DNA of 64,000 nucleotides, taken from the NCBI RefSeq assembly GCF_006352065.1, contig NZ_CP040915.1:3224001-3288000 (forward strand), written 5' to 3'. The translations under genes and the position numbers were made by a program. The notes under the pieces are model-generated. The model was not told the DNA's origin and ran no database searches. It saw only the letters and a list, made by a program, of their open reading frames with translations. Positions 44,780-53,358 of this stretch are shown here, piece by piece (positions within the stretch are counted from its first letter, which is position 1; each line of letters begins with the position of its first letter). This DNA comes from Georgenia yuyongxinii (lineage in GTDB: Bacteria > Actinomycetota > Actinomycetes > Actinomycetales > Actinomycetaceae).

Positions 44780-46005
44780 TTTGCCACACTCATTTCTTTT
44801 GCTGCATCACTCAGTGGAAGGTCGTTAAGCATCGATCGCCCGTCGCGCATGACGTACCACGGGAAATCGAGCAGGACGGGGTCCCGGGCGAAGTTCGGGT
44901 CGACCAGGATGAGGTCCGCGATCTTTCCCGGCTCGATGGAGCCGATCTGGTCGGCAAGCCCCAGGCACCGCGCCGAGTTCAGGGTCGCGAACTTCACCGC
45001 CGTGCTGATCGGGACACCGCCCTCGACCATGAGGCGGATCTCCAGGCCCACCCCGCCGTGCGGGTTCTGCGGGGTGCCGGCGTCCGTGCCGCAGACCACG
45101 TTCACGCCGGCCGCGACGGACCGCCGGAAGCTCTCCGTGTTGGACTGGGCGGCACCGACCGCCTTGCGAATGATCGACGGCGCAACCCCGTCCTGGGACC
45201 CGCCGGCCACCAGGGTGTGGTAGGCGGACAGGGTCGGGGCGTGGGAGACGTTGCGCGCACGCATGAGCTCGCACGCCTCGTCGTCCAGGTAGCTGCCGTG
45301 CTCGATCGAGCCGACTCCTGCGCGGAGCGCGTTCTTGATGCCCTCGGTACCGATGGCGTGGGCCGCGACCGGGATGCCGAGCCGGTCGGCCTCGGCCACG
45401 CCCGCGGCCAGCTCCTCCTCGGTGTACGAGGCGCCGCCCGGCTCGGTGCCCGGGGTGAGCACGCCGCCGGTCGCGATCAGCTTGATGGAGCGTGCGCCGC
45501 GCTTCGCCTGGCCGCGCACGGCGGCGCGGACGGCCTCGGCGCCGTCGGCCTCCACGCCCGCCCAGTTGCCGTGCCCACCGGTCATGGTGATGAACGACCC
45601 GCTCGCCACCACGCGCGGGCCCGCCACCAGACCGTTGTCCACGGCGTCGGCGAGCGCGATCACCGCCGAGGTCCGGGCGCCACAGTCACGCACGGTCGTG
45701 ACGCCCCCGGCCAGCGACCGCAGTGCGCTGGAGACCACGATGAGCGTCTCCTGGGCCTCGGAGTTCGCCGCGTAGCTCGTCGGGTCCGGCCGGCCGTCGA
45801 AGCTCAGGTGGACGTGGGTGTTGATGAGGCCCGGCAGGAGGGCGCGGCCTTCGGCGTCGACGACAGACGGATCCGCGGCCACCTCCGCCGGCAGGTCGCT
45901 CAGCGGCCCCACCCACGCGATCCGCTCGCCGTCGATGCTGACGGCGGCGTCGTACAGAGGTGCACCCCCCCGGCCGTCGTAGACAACGACATTCCTAATG
46001 AGCAT
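44776..46005 (-). CDS. Amidohydrolase (imidazolonepropionase/prolidase-like metal hydrolase)
   Basis: 409 residues of the metal-dependent amidohydrolase superfamily: HVHLSF after LPGLIN, TTVRDCG, the bridging-Lys region SIKLIATGGV, His in VAAHAIG and SIEHGSYL, Asp in CGTDAGTP. These ligands fit the binuclear Xaa-Pro/imidazolonepropionase subset that hydrolyses amides or cyclic imides. The start at ATG 46005 overlaps the end of the OCD-family gene by 11 bases. It probably opens an amide in the imported compound. Confidence 0.92.
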   Translation of the reverse strand: MLIRNVVVYDGRGGAPLYDAAVSIDGERIAWVGPLSDLPAEVAADPSVVDAEGRALLPGLINTHVHLSFDGRPDPTSYAANSEAQETLIVVSSALRSLAGGVTTVRDCGARTSAVIALADAVDNGLVAGPRVVASGSFITMTGGHGNWAGVEADGAEAVRAAVRGQAKRGARSIKLIATGGVLTPGTEPGGASYTEEELAAGVAEADRLGIPVAAHAIGTEGIKNALRAGVGSIEHGSYLDDEACELMRARNVSHAPTLSAYHTLVAGGSQDGVAPSIIRKAVGAAQSNTESFRRSVAAGVNVVCGTDAGTPQNPHGGVGLEIRLMVEGGVPISTAVKFATLNSARCLGLADQIGSIEPGKIADLILVDPNFARDPVLLDFPWYVMRDGRSMLNDLPLSDAAKEMSVAK

Positions 46006-46981
46006 GAACTCGCCCTTCGATAAGTGGTGCAGCGGGCACGGTGCGCTCTGCGACACGTGCCAGGACTTCCCAGCCGAGCCGTACGTCGATGCTTGCTTTC
46101 CCGGTCGGCAGGGCAACCGTGGGTCCGGTTGCCTGCCGGGCACTGCTGCCGTCGAGGATCGAGGCGATCTCTTCCCAGTCCTGCCAGGCGATCCGGTCGG
46201 GTCGTTGGTCGTACTGCCCCGCGAGAAACTCGCGGTGGTCGGTGACGAATCGCCCGGCCGTGGCGAAGAGGGAGTCGTCCCAGACGTACAGCCCGTCGAT
46301 CGGGACGGCGACCGCGTCGTCGTCCAGCCACGCGCTGCGCAGGCTGGGCTCAGGGCACGGCACCGTGGAGGAGACGATGAGCTGCGAGCCACGCACCGCC
46401 TGCTCGGCGTCGCCCAGGGGCACCAGCTCGCACGCCACCTCCTCGCGCATCTCCTCACAGAAGCGGTCCCTGGTGGCGGCGGTGCGGGACACCACGCGCA
46501 CTGTCTCGATGGCCGGGAAGGTCTCGACCAGTGCACGCAGCGTCCACCGCGCCAACATGCCCGCGCCCACGAGCGTCACCGTCGTCGGGGCCCGCGGCAC
46601 CGTGAACTTGGCGAGCACCGCCGCGCAGGCGGCCGTGCGCAGGTTCGTGATGAGCGAGCCCTCGACGACCGCCACGGGCAGGCCCGTGTCCCAGTCGTCG
46701 AGGATGATGACGCTGTGCGAGTCGGGGACGCCCCATCTGCTGTTCCCGGGGAAGAACGCCGCCCACTTCATGCCGGACTGGCGCCACCCGGGAATCGATG
46801 CGGGCATGGCCAGCTTGAACGCCCCGTCCCGGCCGGTGTGCATCTCGATCTTGACCGGGACGATGCTTCCCGACGCGGCCTCCATGCGGTACGTGTCCTC
46901 GACGGCGCGCAGCGCATCGGAGATGCTCAGCCCCGTCGCGTCGACGTCCTCGTGGGAGACCACCGTCAGTGTGTGGACCAT
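45995..46981 (-). CDS. Ornithine cyclodeaminase/mu-crystallin family protein (2)
   Basis: 328 residues from ATG 46981, two bases after the M24 stop. NAD core TLVGAGMLARWTLRAL; N-terminal MPASIPGWRQSGMKWAAFFPGNSRWG binds substrate in relatives. Similar in role to EutC-type proteins that sit with creatinase-like hydrolases in ectoine-use clusters. It is only distantly like copy 1 (35862-36863), so the two pairs are not a recent duplication. Confidence 0.88.
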   Translation of the reverse strand: MVHTLTVVSHEDVDATGLSISDALRAVEDTYRMEAASGSIVPVKIEMHTGRDGAFKLAMPASIPGWRQSGMKWAAFFPGNSRWGVPDSHSVIILDDWDTGLPVAVVEGSLITNLRTAACAAVLAKFTVPRAPTTVTLVGAGMLARWTLRALVETFPAIETVRVVSRTAATRDRFCEEMREEVACELVPLGDAEQAVRGSQLIVSSTVPCPEPSLRSAWLDDDAVAVPIDGLYVWDDSLFATAGRFVTDHREFLAGQYDQRPDRIAWQDWEEIASILDGSSARQATGPTVALPTGKASIDVRLGWEVLARVAERTVPAAPLIEGRVHAH

Positions 46982-46983
46982 GG

Positions 46984-48162
46984 CTATCTGACCCACACCT
47001 GCTTCTCGAGGTTCACCAGCGGCTCGGCGCCGCCGGCGGTGACCAGGGCGGTCTCGCTGATCGCCATCATGGTGACGTCGTCGCTGAGCGCCGGCACCAC
47101 GTGCAGGACCATGCCCTCGGTGATGACGGTGTCGTCGTGCGGGCGCAGGCTCATGCCTTCGATCCAGGTGCGGAAGCCCAGGCCGATCGAGTAGCCGCTC
47201 CGGTGGTTGAAGTACTCCCCGAGGCCGTGCTTCTCGACGGCGGCCCGTGCGGCGGCGTCGACCTCACCGGACGTGGCGCCCGGCTTCAGGGCGGCCAGCC
47301 CGGCGTTCAGTCCGTCGCGGCTGGCGGCCTCGAGACGCCGGCGGGTGTCGTCCATCCGCCCCAGGGCCACCGTCCGCATGGCGCCGGCGTGGTACCTGTT
47401 CATCGCGCCGCCGCACTCGATGAAGATGAGGTCGCCGTCGCCGAGCCTGGTGCGCTCCCATGCGGCGTGCCCGAACGGTGCGCGGAACCCGGCGCCGACG
47501 AGCGGCCCCAGGGAAGGGTCCTCGCTCCCGGCGCGGATCATCGCGTCGAGGCAGGCCGCCGCGACGTCGTTCTCGGTGTTGCCGACCACGCACGCCTCGA
47601 CGGCCGCGTGCATGCCGATCCGGGTGAACTCGGCGGCCTGGCGGATCTTGGCGATCTCGAGCTCGCTCTTGACCAGCCGGAGGCCGGGCAGCAGCGTGGT
47701 GGTGTCGTGCCAGGTGGCCCCGGGCAGCTCCCGGGCCAGCCGGGCGACGTCGTTGGCGGAGATGCTCAGCCCGCTGCTGGGGATGCCGATCCGGCCGGTC
47801 TGGGCGCCGAGGTCGTGCAGGAGACCGACGAAGGTGGTCACCGGGTCCTGGTGGTCGTCGTACGCGAGGTACTCCTCGGCCCAGGAGTTGTTGAGGTAGA
47901 TCCGCCGCTCGAGGTCCCGCGAGAGCATGACGGGCGTGCCGTCTGCCCGGACGATCAGCGCCTGCCAGGCGAAGAACCCCATGGAGCGGTAGCCGGTGAG
48001 GTAGTACAGGTCCTCGGGGCCCATGACGACGAGCGTGTCGATGCCCTGTTCCGCCATGGCGGCGCGGGTGCGGGCCATCCGCGCGGCGTACTCCTCGCGG
48101 GGGAAGACCAGGCTCTTCTCCAGCCCCGTCCCGGTGGCGATGTTGGTGGTGGACGCGGTCAT
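46984..48162 (-). CDS. Creatinase/ectoine hydrolase-like M24 protein (2)
   Basis: 392 residues. The pita-bread domain is recognisable (DLIFIECGGAMNRYHAGAMRT; FNHRSGYSIGLGFRTW; ITEGMVLHVVPAL) but most metal ligands are replaced: Glu for the first Asp, Gly/Ala around the second, Val for the first Glu. This is the pattern of metal-independent creatinase and ectoine hydrolase (DoeA), which split C-N bonds of amidine-like compounds. It precedes an OCD-family gene, as in ectoine-use clusters, but the other ectoine genes are absent. Confidence 0.88.
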   Translation of the reverse strand: MTASTTNIATGTGLEKSLVFPREEYAARMARTRAAMAEQGIDTLVVMGPEDLYYLTGYRSMGFFAWQALIVRADGTPVMLSRDLERRIYLNNSWAEEYLAYDDHQDPVTTFVGLLHDLGAQTGRIGIPSSGLSISANDVARLARELPGATWHDTTTLLPGLRLVKSELEIAKIRQAAEFTRIGMHAAVEACVVGNTENDVAAACLDAMIRAGSEDPSLGPLVGAGFRAPFGHAAWERTRLGDGDLIFIECGGAMNRYHAGAMRTVALGRMDDTRRRLEAASRDGLNAGLAALKPGATSGEVDAAARAAVEKHGLGEYFNHRSGYSIGLGFRTWIEGMSLRPHDDTVITEGMVLHVVPALSDDVTMMAISETALVTAGGAEPLVNLEKQVWVR

Positions 48163-49350
48163 CAGTTCACTCCGAGATCTCTTGGTGGCCGTCGTTGTCG
48201 CGCAGGATCTCCTCGCGCCAGAAGTCCAACGACCGCATCACGGGGAAGTCGTTGAAGGAGAACAAGAAGGCTTCCTCGTTGGGGTCGAGGTTGACGTGCT
48301 CGTGCCACGCCCAGCTCGGCACGCAGAAGATGTCGCCCTTCGTCCAGTCGTACCGCTTGCCCGCGATGACGGAGTACCCCGAACCCTGCGCGACGGTGTA
48401 AACCACCGAACCGGTGTGGCGGTGCGCCTTGGTCGCCTGACCCGGCAGCAGCATCTGCATGTGCGCACTCAGGGTCGGCATCACCGACCCACCCGTGAGC
48501 GGGTTGGAGTACTCCACGATGTACCCGTCGCACTCCGACCCCGGCGAAGCCTTGGCCACGTTGTGCAACGCGTCGTAGACCTGCTCCCACGGGTAGGCGA
48601 ACAGCGGCGAGTACCGCTTCGACCACGAGTCCTCGAACCCGTACGGGCGCAGCTGCCCCACCCCGTACTTCAGGTACGAGTGGTTCGGCACCGGGTCCAC
48701 GTCCTGGTACAGCTTTGGGTGCACCTGGTAGAAACCCGCGTCCATCGCGTTGACCAACGGGATGTCCAACCCGTCCTGCCAGATCACGTTGGTGTCGTCG
48801 GACTCGTTACCGTGCTCGTGGAACGCACCCGACGGGGTGATCGCGAAGTCACCCGGACCCACCGTGAGCTTCTGGCCGTCGACAACCGTCCACGCCCCCT
48901 TGCCCTCGTGGACGAACCGCAACGCCGCCGCCATGTGCCGGTGCGCCGTCATCGACTCACCCGGCCCCATGATCTGCAGGCCCGTGTACACGTTGCCCAC
49001 CACCGCCGAGCCGTCCTGCTTCCCGGGGTTGACCAACATGATCACCCGGCGCCCGGCGTCATCGGCCTTCACCAGCCCCAGCGCCTGCTCCACCAACGGG
49101 CGCAGGTCGCGGTACTTCCACAACGCCGGCACCGTCTTCGGCTGCGGGAACCACGGCTCAATATCATTGGCAACCGTCCACAGCGCCCCCGCATTCACCC
49201 CCTTCAAAACCTCATAAAACTCATCCAGCGCCGCATCACTCGCGACCCGCGCCCGACCAATAACATCATCCGAATACGTCATGCCTGCTCTCCTCACACT
49301 CTCGTGACTACTTGATCACCAAAGACTCGATATCAACCGGCTCATCGAGA
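48149..49350. repeat. Tandem duplication, unit 1 (1,202 bp)
   Basis: Matches 49499-50700 with a single mismatch that I could find (T at 48272, C at 49622, synonymous). It covers the dioxygenase gene, the codons around the M24 start and the last ~45 bases of the binding-protein gene. Confidence 0.93.
48167..49282 (-). CDS. Gentisate 1,2-dioxygenase-like bicupin (copy 1)
   Basis: 371 residues from ATG 49282 (GAGGAG upstream). Two cupins: the first with TAHRHMAAALRFVHEGKG and FHEHGN, carrying the iron-binding histidines, the second with KAHRHTGSVVYTVAQGSG and WHEHVN. Gentisate/salicylate-type ring-cleaving dioxygenases have this layout; the enzyme would open a hydroxylated benzoate to maleylpyruvate or an analogue. 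The FAH-family and maleate isomerase genes at 57.0-58.7 kb complete that pathway. The gene is an apparently exact protein-level copy of 49517-50632. Confidence 0.9.
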   Translation of the reverse strand: MTYSDDVIGRARVASDAALDEFYEVLKGVNAGALWTVANDIEPWFPQPKTVPALWKYRDLRPLVEQALGLVKADDAGRRVIMLVNPGKQDGSAVVGNVYTGLQIMGPGESMTAHRHMAAALRFVHEGKGAWTVVDGQKLTVGPGDFAITPSGAFHEHGNESDDTNVIWQDGLDIPLVNAMDAGFYQVHPKLYQDVDPVPNHSYLKYGVGQLRPYGFEDSWSKRYSPLFAYPWEQVYDALHNVAKASPGSECDGYIVEYSNPLTGGSVMPTLSAHMQMLLPGQATKAHRHTGSVVYTVAQGSGYSVIAGKRYDWTKGDIFCVPSWAWHEHVNLDPNEEAFLFSFNDFPVMRSLDFWREEILRDNDGHQEISE

Positions 49351-49498
49351 CAGCTGACGCAACTCTCTTGTCACGTCAGGCGACGACTTGACGAAACCCG
49401 CAGGACCTGTCCCACAGTGGGCGCACTCGCCGCACGGACCTTCGGTCCTGACCGGGCCCGCGACGACGAGGGTGTCGATTTCTTGTTCCGCCATGCTC
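49351..49498. other. Scrambled junction between the two dioxygenase copies
   Basis: 148 bases composed of leftovers: CGTCAGGCGACGACTT resembles the binding-protein gene near 50837, and GTGTCGAT..TGTTCCGCCATG resembles the M24 gene near 48031-48060. This shows that the duplicated unit once included more of both neighbours and lost them. Confidence 0.7.
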
Positions 49499-50700
49499 GT
49501 GGACGCGGTCATCAGTTCACTCCGAGATCTCTTGGTGGCCGTCGTTGTCGCGCAGGATCTCCTCGCGCCAGAAGTCCAACGACCGCATCACGGGGAAGTC
49601 GTTGAAGGAGAACAAGAAGGCCTCCTCGTTGGGGTCGAGGTTGACGTGCTCGTGCCACGCCCAGCTCGGCACGCAGAAGATGTCGCCCTTCGTCCAGTCG
49701 TACCGCTTGCCCGCGATGACGGAGTACCCCGAACCCTGCGCGACGGTGTAAACCACCGAACCGGTGTGGCGGTGCGCCTTGGTCGCCTGACCCGGCAGCA
49801 GCATCTGCATGTGCGCACTCAGGGTCGGCATCACCGACCCACCCGTGAGCGGGTTGGAGTACTCCACGATGTACCCGTCGCACTCCGACCCCGGCGAAGC
49901 CTTGGCCACGTTGTGCAACGCGTCGTAGACCTGCTCCCACGGGTAGGCGAACAGCGGCGAGTACCGCTTCGACCACGAGTCCTCGAACCCGTACGGGCGC
50001 AGCTGCCCCACCCCGTACTTCAGGTACGAGTGGTTCGGCACCGGGTCCACGTCCTGGTACAGCTTTGGGTGCACCTGGTAGAAACCCGCGTCCATCGCGT
50101 TGACCAACGGGATGTCCAACCCGTCCTGCCAGATCACGTTGGTGTCGTCGGACTCGTTACCGTGCTCGTGGAACGCACCCGACGGGGTGATCGCGAAGTC
50201 ACCCGGACCCACCGTGAGCTTCTGGCCGTCGACAACCGTCCACGCCCCCTTGCCCTCGTGGACGAACCGCAACGCCGCCGCCATGTGCCGGTGCGCCGTC
50301 ATCGACTCACCCGGCCCCATGATCTGCAGGCCCGTGTACACGTTGCCCACCACCGCCGAGCCGTCCTGCTTCCCGGGGTTGACCAACATGATCACCCGGC
50401 GCCCGGCGTCATCGGCCTTCACCAGCCCCAGCGCCTGCTCCACCAACGGGCGCAGGTCGCGGTACTTCCACAACGCCGGCACCGTCTTCGGCTGCGGGAA
50501 CCACGGCTCAATATCATTGGCAACCGTCCACAGCGCCCCCGCATTCACCCCCTTCAAAACCTCATAAAACTCATCCAGCGCCGCATCACTCGCGACCCGC
50601 GCCCGACCAATAACATCATCCGAATACGTCATGCCTGCTCTCCTCACACTCTCGTGACTACTTGATCACCAAAGACTCGATATCAACCGGCTCATCGAGA
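49499..50700. repeat. Tandem duplication, unit 2 (1,202 bp)
   Basis: Partner of 48149-49350. It runs into the intact binding-protein gene at its right end, so this unit holds the original junction on that side while unit 1 holds the original junction with the M24 gene. Confidence 0.93.
49517..50632 (-). CDS. Gentisate 1,2-dioxygenase-like bicupin (copy 2)
   Basis: 371 residues, identical in protein sequence to copy 1 as far as I can compare. Same ATG, RBS and histidine motifs. It comes 25 bases after the binding-protein gene in the operon. Two expressed copies would raise the dosage of the ring-cleavage step; recombination between them could also delete one. Confidence 0.9.
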   Translation of the reverse strand: MTYSDDVIGRARVASDAALDEFYEVLKGVNAGALWTVANDIEPWFPQPKTVPALWKYRDLRPLVEQALGLVKADDAGRRVIMLVNPGKQDGSAVVGNVYTGLQIMGPGESMTAHRHMAAALRFVHEGKGAWTVVDGQKLTVGPGDFAITPSGAFHEHGNESDDTNVIWQDGLDIPLVNAMDAGFYQVHPKLYQDVDPVPNHSYLKYGVGQLRPYGFEDSWSKRYSPLFAYPWEQVYDALHNVAKASPGSECDGYIVEYSNPLTGGSVMPTLSAHMQMLLPGQATKAHRHTGSVVYTVAQGSGYSVIAGKRYDWTKGDIFCVPSWAWHEHVNLDPNEEAFLFSFNDFPVMRSLDFWREEILRDNDGHQEISE

Positions 50701-51620
50701 TAGCCGGCCTTCACCATGAGGTCGGGATTGACCGCGATCTTGTCGACGTCGATGTCGGCCGGGAACTCCGGGAGCGTGACCGCGTCCATGACGTCGTCGT
50801 CGAGCTTGGTGTAGACCTGAAGCAGGTCCCGGGTCTCGTCAGGCGACGACTTCGCGAACTTCGCAGCATCGGCGAGCGCCGCCTTGATGCTCGCGATCGT
50901 CGTGGGGTTCGCCTCGGCGAACTTCTTCGTCGTGTAGAACCCGGCCACCGAGAGCCCGTCGGCGGGCCCGCTGTACGCGTCGACGACCTCGTTGACGTCG
51001 TAGTCCTTCTTCAGCAGGGTGATGAACGGTTCGGTCAGCCATGCCGCGTCGAAGTCCCCACGCGCCAGGCCGGCGCCCATGTCCGGATACGGCATCTCCA
51101 CGCGTTCGATGGCGCCGTAGTCCACACCCAGGTCTTCCAGCACTGTTTGGGAGACGAGGTCCGGAATGGTTCGCACCTGGGCCAGTGCGAGCTTGTTGCC
51201 GGGCAGGTCCTCGGGCCCCACCACATCGGAGTCGGCGAGCGAGTAGATCCCCGCCAGGCCCTTGGTCGCGCGCGCCGCCTCGGCGATGATCGCCACGTCG
51301 AGGATGCCCTGGTCGTGGGCCTGCAGGATCGTGACGTAGGCGCCGAAGCCGACGTCGATGTCACCGGCGGCCATCGCGGTCGCGTTGGTCGCCCCGCCGA
51401 TACCGGAGCTCAGCTCGACATTGAGACCGTGGTCCTCGAAGTAGCCCTTCTCCAGGGCGATGAAGACGAGGCCGGGGTCCAGCACGGGAATCAGGCCGAT
51501 CGTGATGTCGGTCTGCTCCTCCGCGTCGCTGGCGGCGTTGGATCCGCCGCACGCCGAGAGCACCATGGTCGATGCGGCGATCGCCGCGATCACGCTAGAA
51601 CGCCAAAGCTTGTTGTTCAT
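50658..51620 (-). CDS. ABC substrate-binding lipoprotein, NMT1/sulfonate type
   Basis: 320 residues from ATG 51620. Lipobox VLSAC. Mature part: IGLIPVLDPGLVFIALEKGYFEDHGL, GDIDVGFGAYVTILQAHDQG, GLARGDFDAAWLTEPF. It lies eight bases downstream of the ATPase gene. It should capture the compound that the dioxygenase and amide enzymes of the same operon break down. Confidence 0.92.
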   Translation of the reverse strand: MNNKLWRSSVIAAIAASTMVLSACGGSNAASDAEEQTDITIGLIPVLDPGLVFIALEKGYFEDHGLNVELSSGIGGATNATAMAAGDIDVGFGAYVTILQAHDQGILDVAIIAEAARATKGLAGIYSLADSDVVGPEDLPGNKLALAQVRTIPDLVSQTVLEDLGVDYGAIERVEMPYPDMGAGLARGDFDAAWLTEPFITLLKKDYDVNEVVDAYSGPADGLSVAGFYTTKKFAEANPTTIASIKAALADAAKFAKSSPDETRDLLQVYTKLDDDVMDAVTLPEFPADIDVDKIAVNPDLMVKAGYLDEPVDIESLVIK

Positions 51621-51628
51621 GAGGCTCC

Positions 51629-52540
51629 TCAGGGGGTCTGGATGGTGGCTACGGCCGTGGCTTCGACCGAATCGGCTGGAGTGGTGGGGCCGAGGTCCGG
51701 CGGGACCCCCTTCGCTGCGCGGATGAGCCGCGCGAGGCGGGAACGAAGCTCGATGAACTCGTGCAGCTCCCTCGTGCGGATCTGGTGCCGCGGCCGTGGG
51801 ATGGGGATCTCCACGTCCGCGATGACGCGCGTCGGGGAGGAGCCGAGCACCACGACACGGTCCGACTGGTACACGCTCTCGTCGATGTCGTGGGTGACGA
51901 ACAGGATGGTCATGCCGAACTTCGCCCAGACGTCGAGGAGGAGGTCCTCCAGCTCGGCGCGGGTCTGCGCGTCGACGGAGGCGAACGGCTCGTCCAGCAG
52001 CAGGATCTTGGGCCGGTACGCGAGGGCTCGGGCGATGGCGACCCGCTGCTGCATACCGCCGGACAGCTGCCACGGGTACTGCGCCGGGATGTCGCCGAGC
52101 CCTACCGCGTGGAGGCTCTCGTCGATACGCGCGTTGACCTCCGCCTTGGAGAGCTTGAGCCCGTTGAGCGCGAACCGGACGTTCCCGGCGACGGTGAGCC
52201 AGGGGAAGAGCGACCGGCTGTAGTCCTGGAACACCAGGGCAAGCTCCCTGGGGACGCCGGTGTACCGCGCGCCGTCGAGCGCGACCGCCCCTGAGGTGGG
52301 CTCCATCAGGCCGGAGATGCAGCGCAGCAGCGTGCTCTTTCCGCAGCCCGAGGGACCGACGATGGAGACGAACTCCCCGGCCCCGACCGTGAAGGAGAGG
52401 TTCTCCAGGACCCGCCGGGTGGTGTCACCGGCGCCGTACTCGTGCATGACGTCGTCGGCGACCAGCACTCCCGTGGACCTGCGGGGCACGCCGTGGCCGC
52501 CGTCTGGTGTCGGGCCGTTCGAAAGGGTTGCTGCTGGCAT
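51629..52540 (-). CDS. ABC ATPase, nitrate/sulfonate/taurine type
   Basis: 303 residues. Walker A GPSGCGKST, signature LSGGMQQRV, Walker B ILLLDEPF, switch His VTHDIDES. GAGGAG precedes ATG 52540, which overlaps the permease stop (TGATG). It energises the two permeases encoded before it. Confidence 0.93.
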   Translation of the reverse strand: MPAATLSNGPTPDGGHGVPRRSTGVLVADDVMHEYGAGDTTRRVLENLSFTVGAGEFVSIVGPSGCGKSTLLRCISGLMEPTSGAVALDGARYTGVPRELALVFQDYSRSLFPWLTVAGNVRFALNGLKLSKAEVNARIDESLHAVGLGDIPAQYPWQLSGGMQQRVAIARALAYRPKILLLDEPFASVDAQTRAELEDLLLDVWAKFGMTILFVTHDIDESVYQSDRVVVLGSSPTRVIADVEIPIPRPRHQIRTRELHEFIELRSRLARLIRAAKGVPPDLGPTTPADSVEATAVATIQTP

Positions 52541-53358
52541 CACACGCTCCTCTTCTTTGAGCCTCGATGCCACCGAAGTAGTCGAGATTCCGCGTACTGC
52601 AGGCCCACGCTGAGGGCATATCCCATGAGGCCGAGCAGGATGATCCCGGCCCACACGTTCAAGATGTCGAAGGACCGCTGCGCCGTGAGGATCCCGTACC
52701 CCACGCCGTTGACGCCCGCGACCATCTCCGAGATCACCATGAGGATGAGCCCCAGCGAGAGGCCGATCCGCAGTCCCGTGAAGATGTAGGGCAGGGCCGA
52801 CGGCAGGACGATCTGCATCAGCCGCTGCCGTGCGCTCAGGCGGAAGATGATGCCTGCCTGGAGCTGCGTGGGTTCTACCGCCTGCACTCCGGTGATCGTG
52901 TTGAGCAGGATCGGCCACATCACCGCGAAGGCCACGAAGGAGATCCGCATGGTCTCGGTGGCACCGAACAGGATCAGGAACAACGGGATGAGCACGGGCG
53001 GGGGGATCGCCCTCATGAACTCCAGCAGCGGCATGAGGTAGGAGTCGAGCCCGCGGACCATCCCGAGGAGGACACCGAGGACGATGCCGATCACCGACGC
53101 CAGCGCCCACCCGCCGACCGCCCGGACCAGGCTGGGCAGCACGTCGTCGGCGACCGCCTGGGTGAGGAAGAGGGCGGACACCGGCCCGGACAACCAGTTC
53201 TCGCGCGCCCGGCCCAGAACGTCGAGCAGCGGCGGGAAGAACGGCGAGTCGATGGCGACGGCCGCGGCCTGCCACACCACGCCGGCTGCCAGGATGACGG
53301 CCAGGCTCAACGCGCCCCGCATCCCGAGGGCGCCTCGCCGGAGGGTCGTCGCGATCAT
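52540..53358 (-). CDS. ABC permease, nitrate/sulfonate/taurine type (1)
   Basis: 272 residues, about six helices, with a binding-protein-dependent permease loop around LQAGIIFRLSARQRLMQIVLPSALPYIFTG. The start overlaps nothing, but its stop overlaps the ATPase start. Together with the second permease it could form a heterodimer, unusual for the family, where one permease usually dimerises. Confidence 0.92.
   Translation of the reverse strand: MIATTLRRGALGMRGALSLAVILAAGVVWQAAAVAIDSPFFPPLLDVLGRARENWLSGPVSALFLTQAVADDVLPSLVRAVGGWALASVIGIVLGVLLGMVRGLDSYLMPLLEFMRAIPPPVLIPLFLILFGATETMRISFVAFAVMWPILLNTITGVQAVEPTQLQAGIIFRLSARQRLMQIVLPSALPYIFTGLRIGLSLGLILMVISEMVAGVNGVGYGILTAQRSFDILNVWAGIILLGLMGYALSVGLQYAESRLLRWHRGSKKRSV

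Noticed and set aside
44776-46536. 586-residue frame covering the amidohydrolase
   Set aside because: The first 177 residues are antisense-like shadow of the OCD-family gene; ATG 46005 has an RBS and the family's N-terminus.
48023-50665. Long plus-strand frames opposite the dioxygenases, repeated twice
   Set aside because: They mirror the duplicated genes and have Arg/His/Pro-rich shadow composition.
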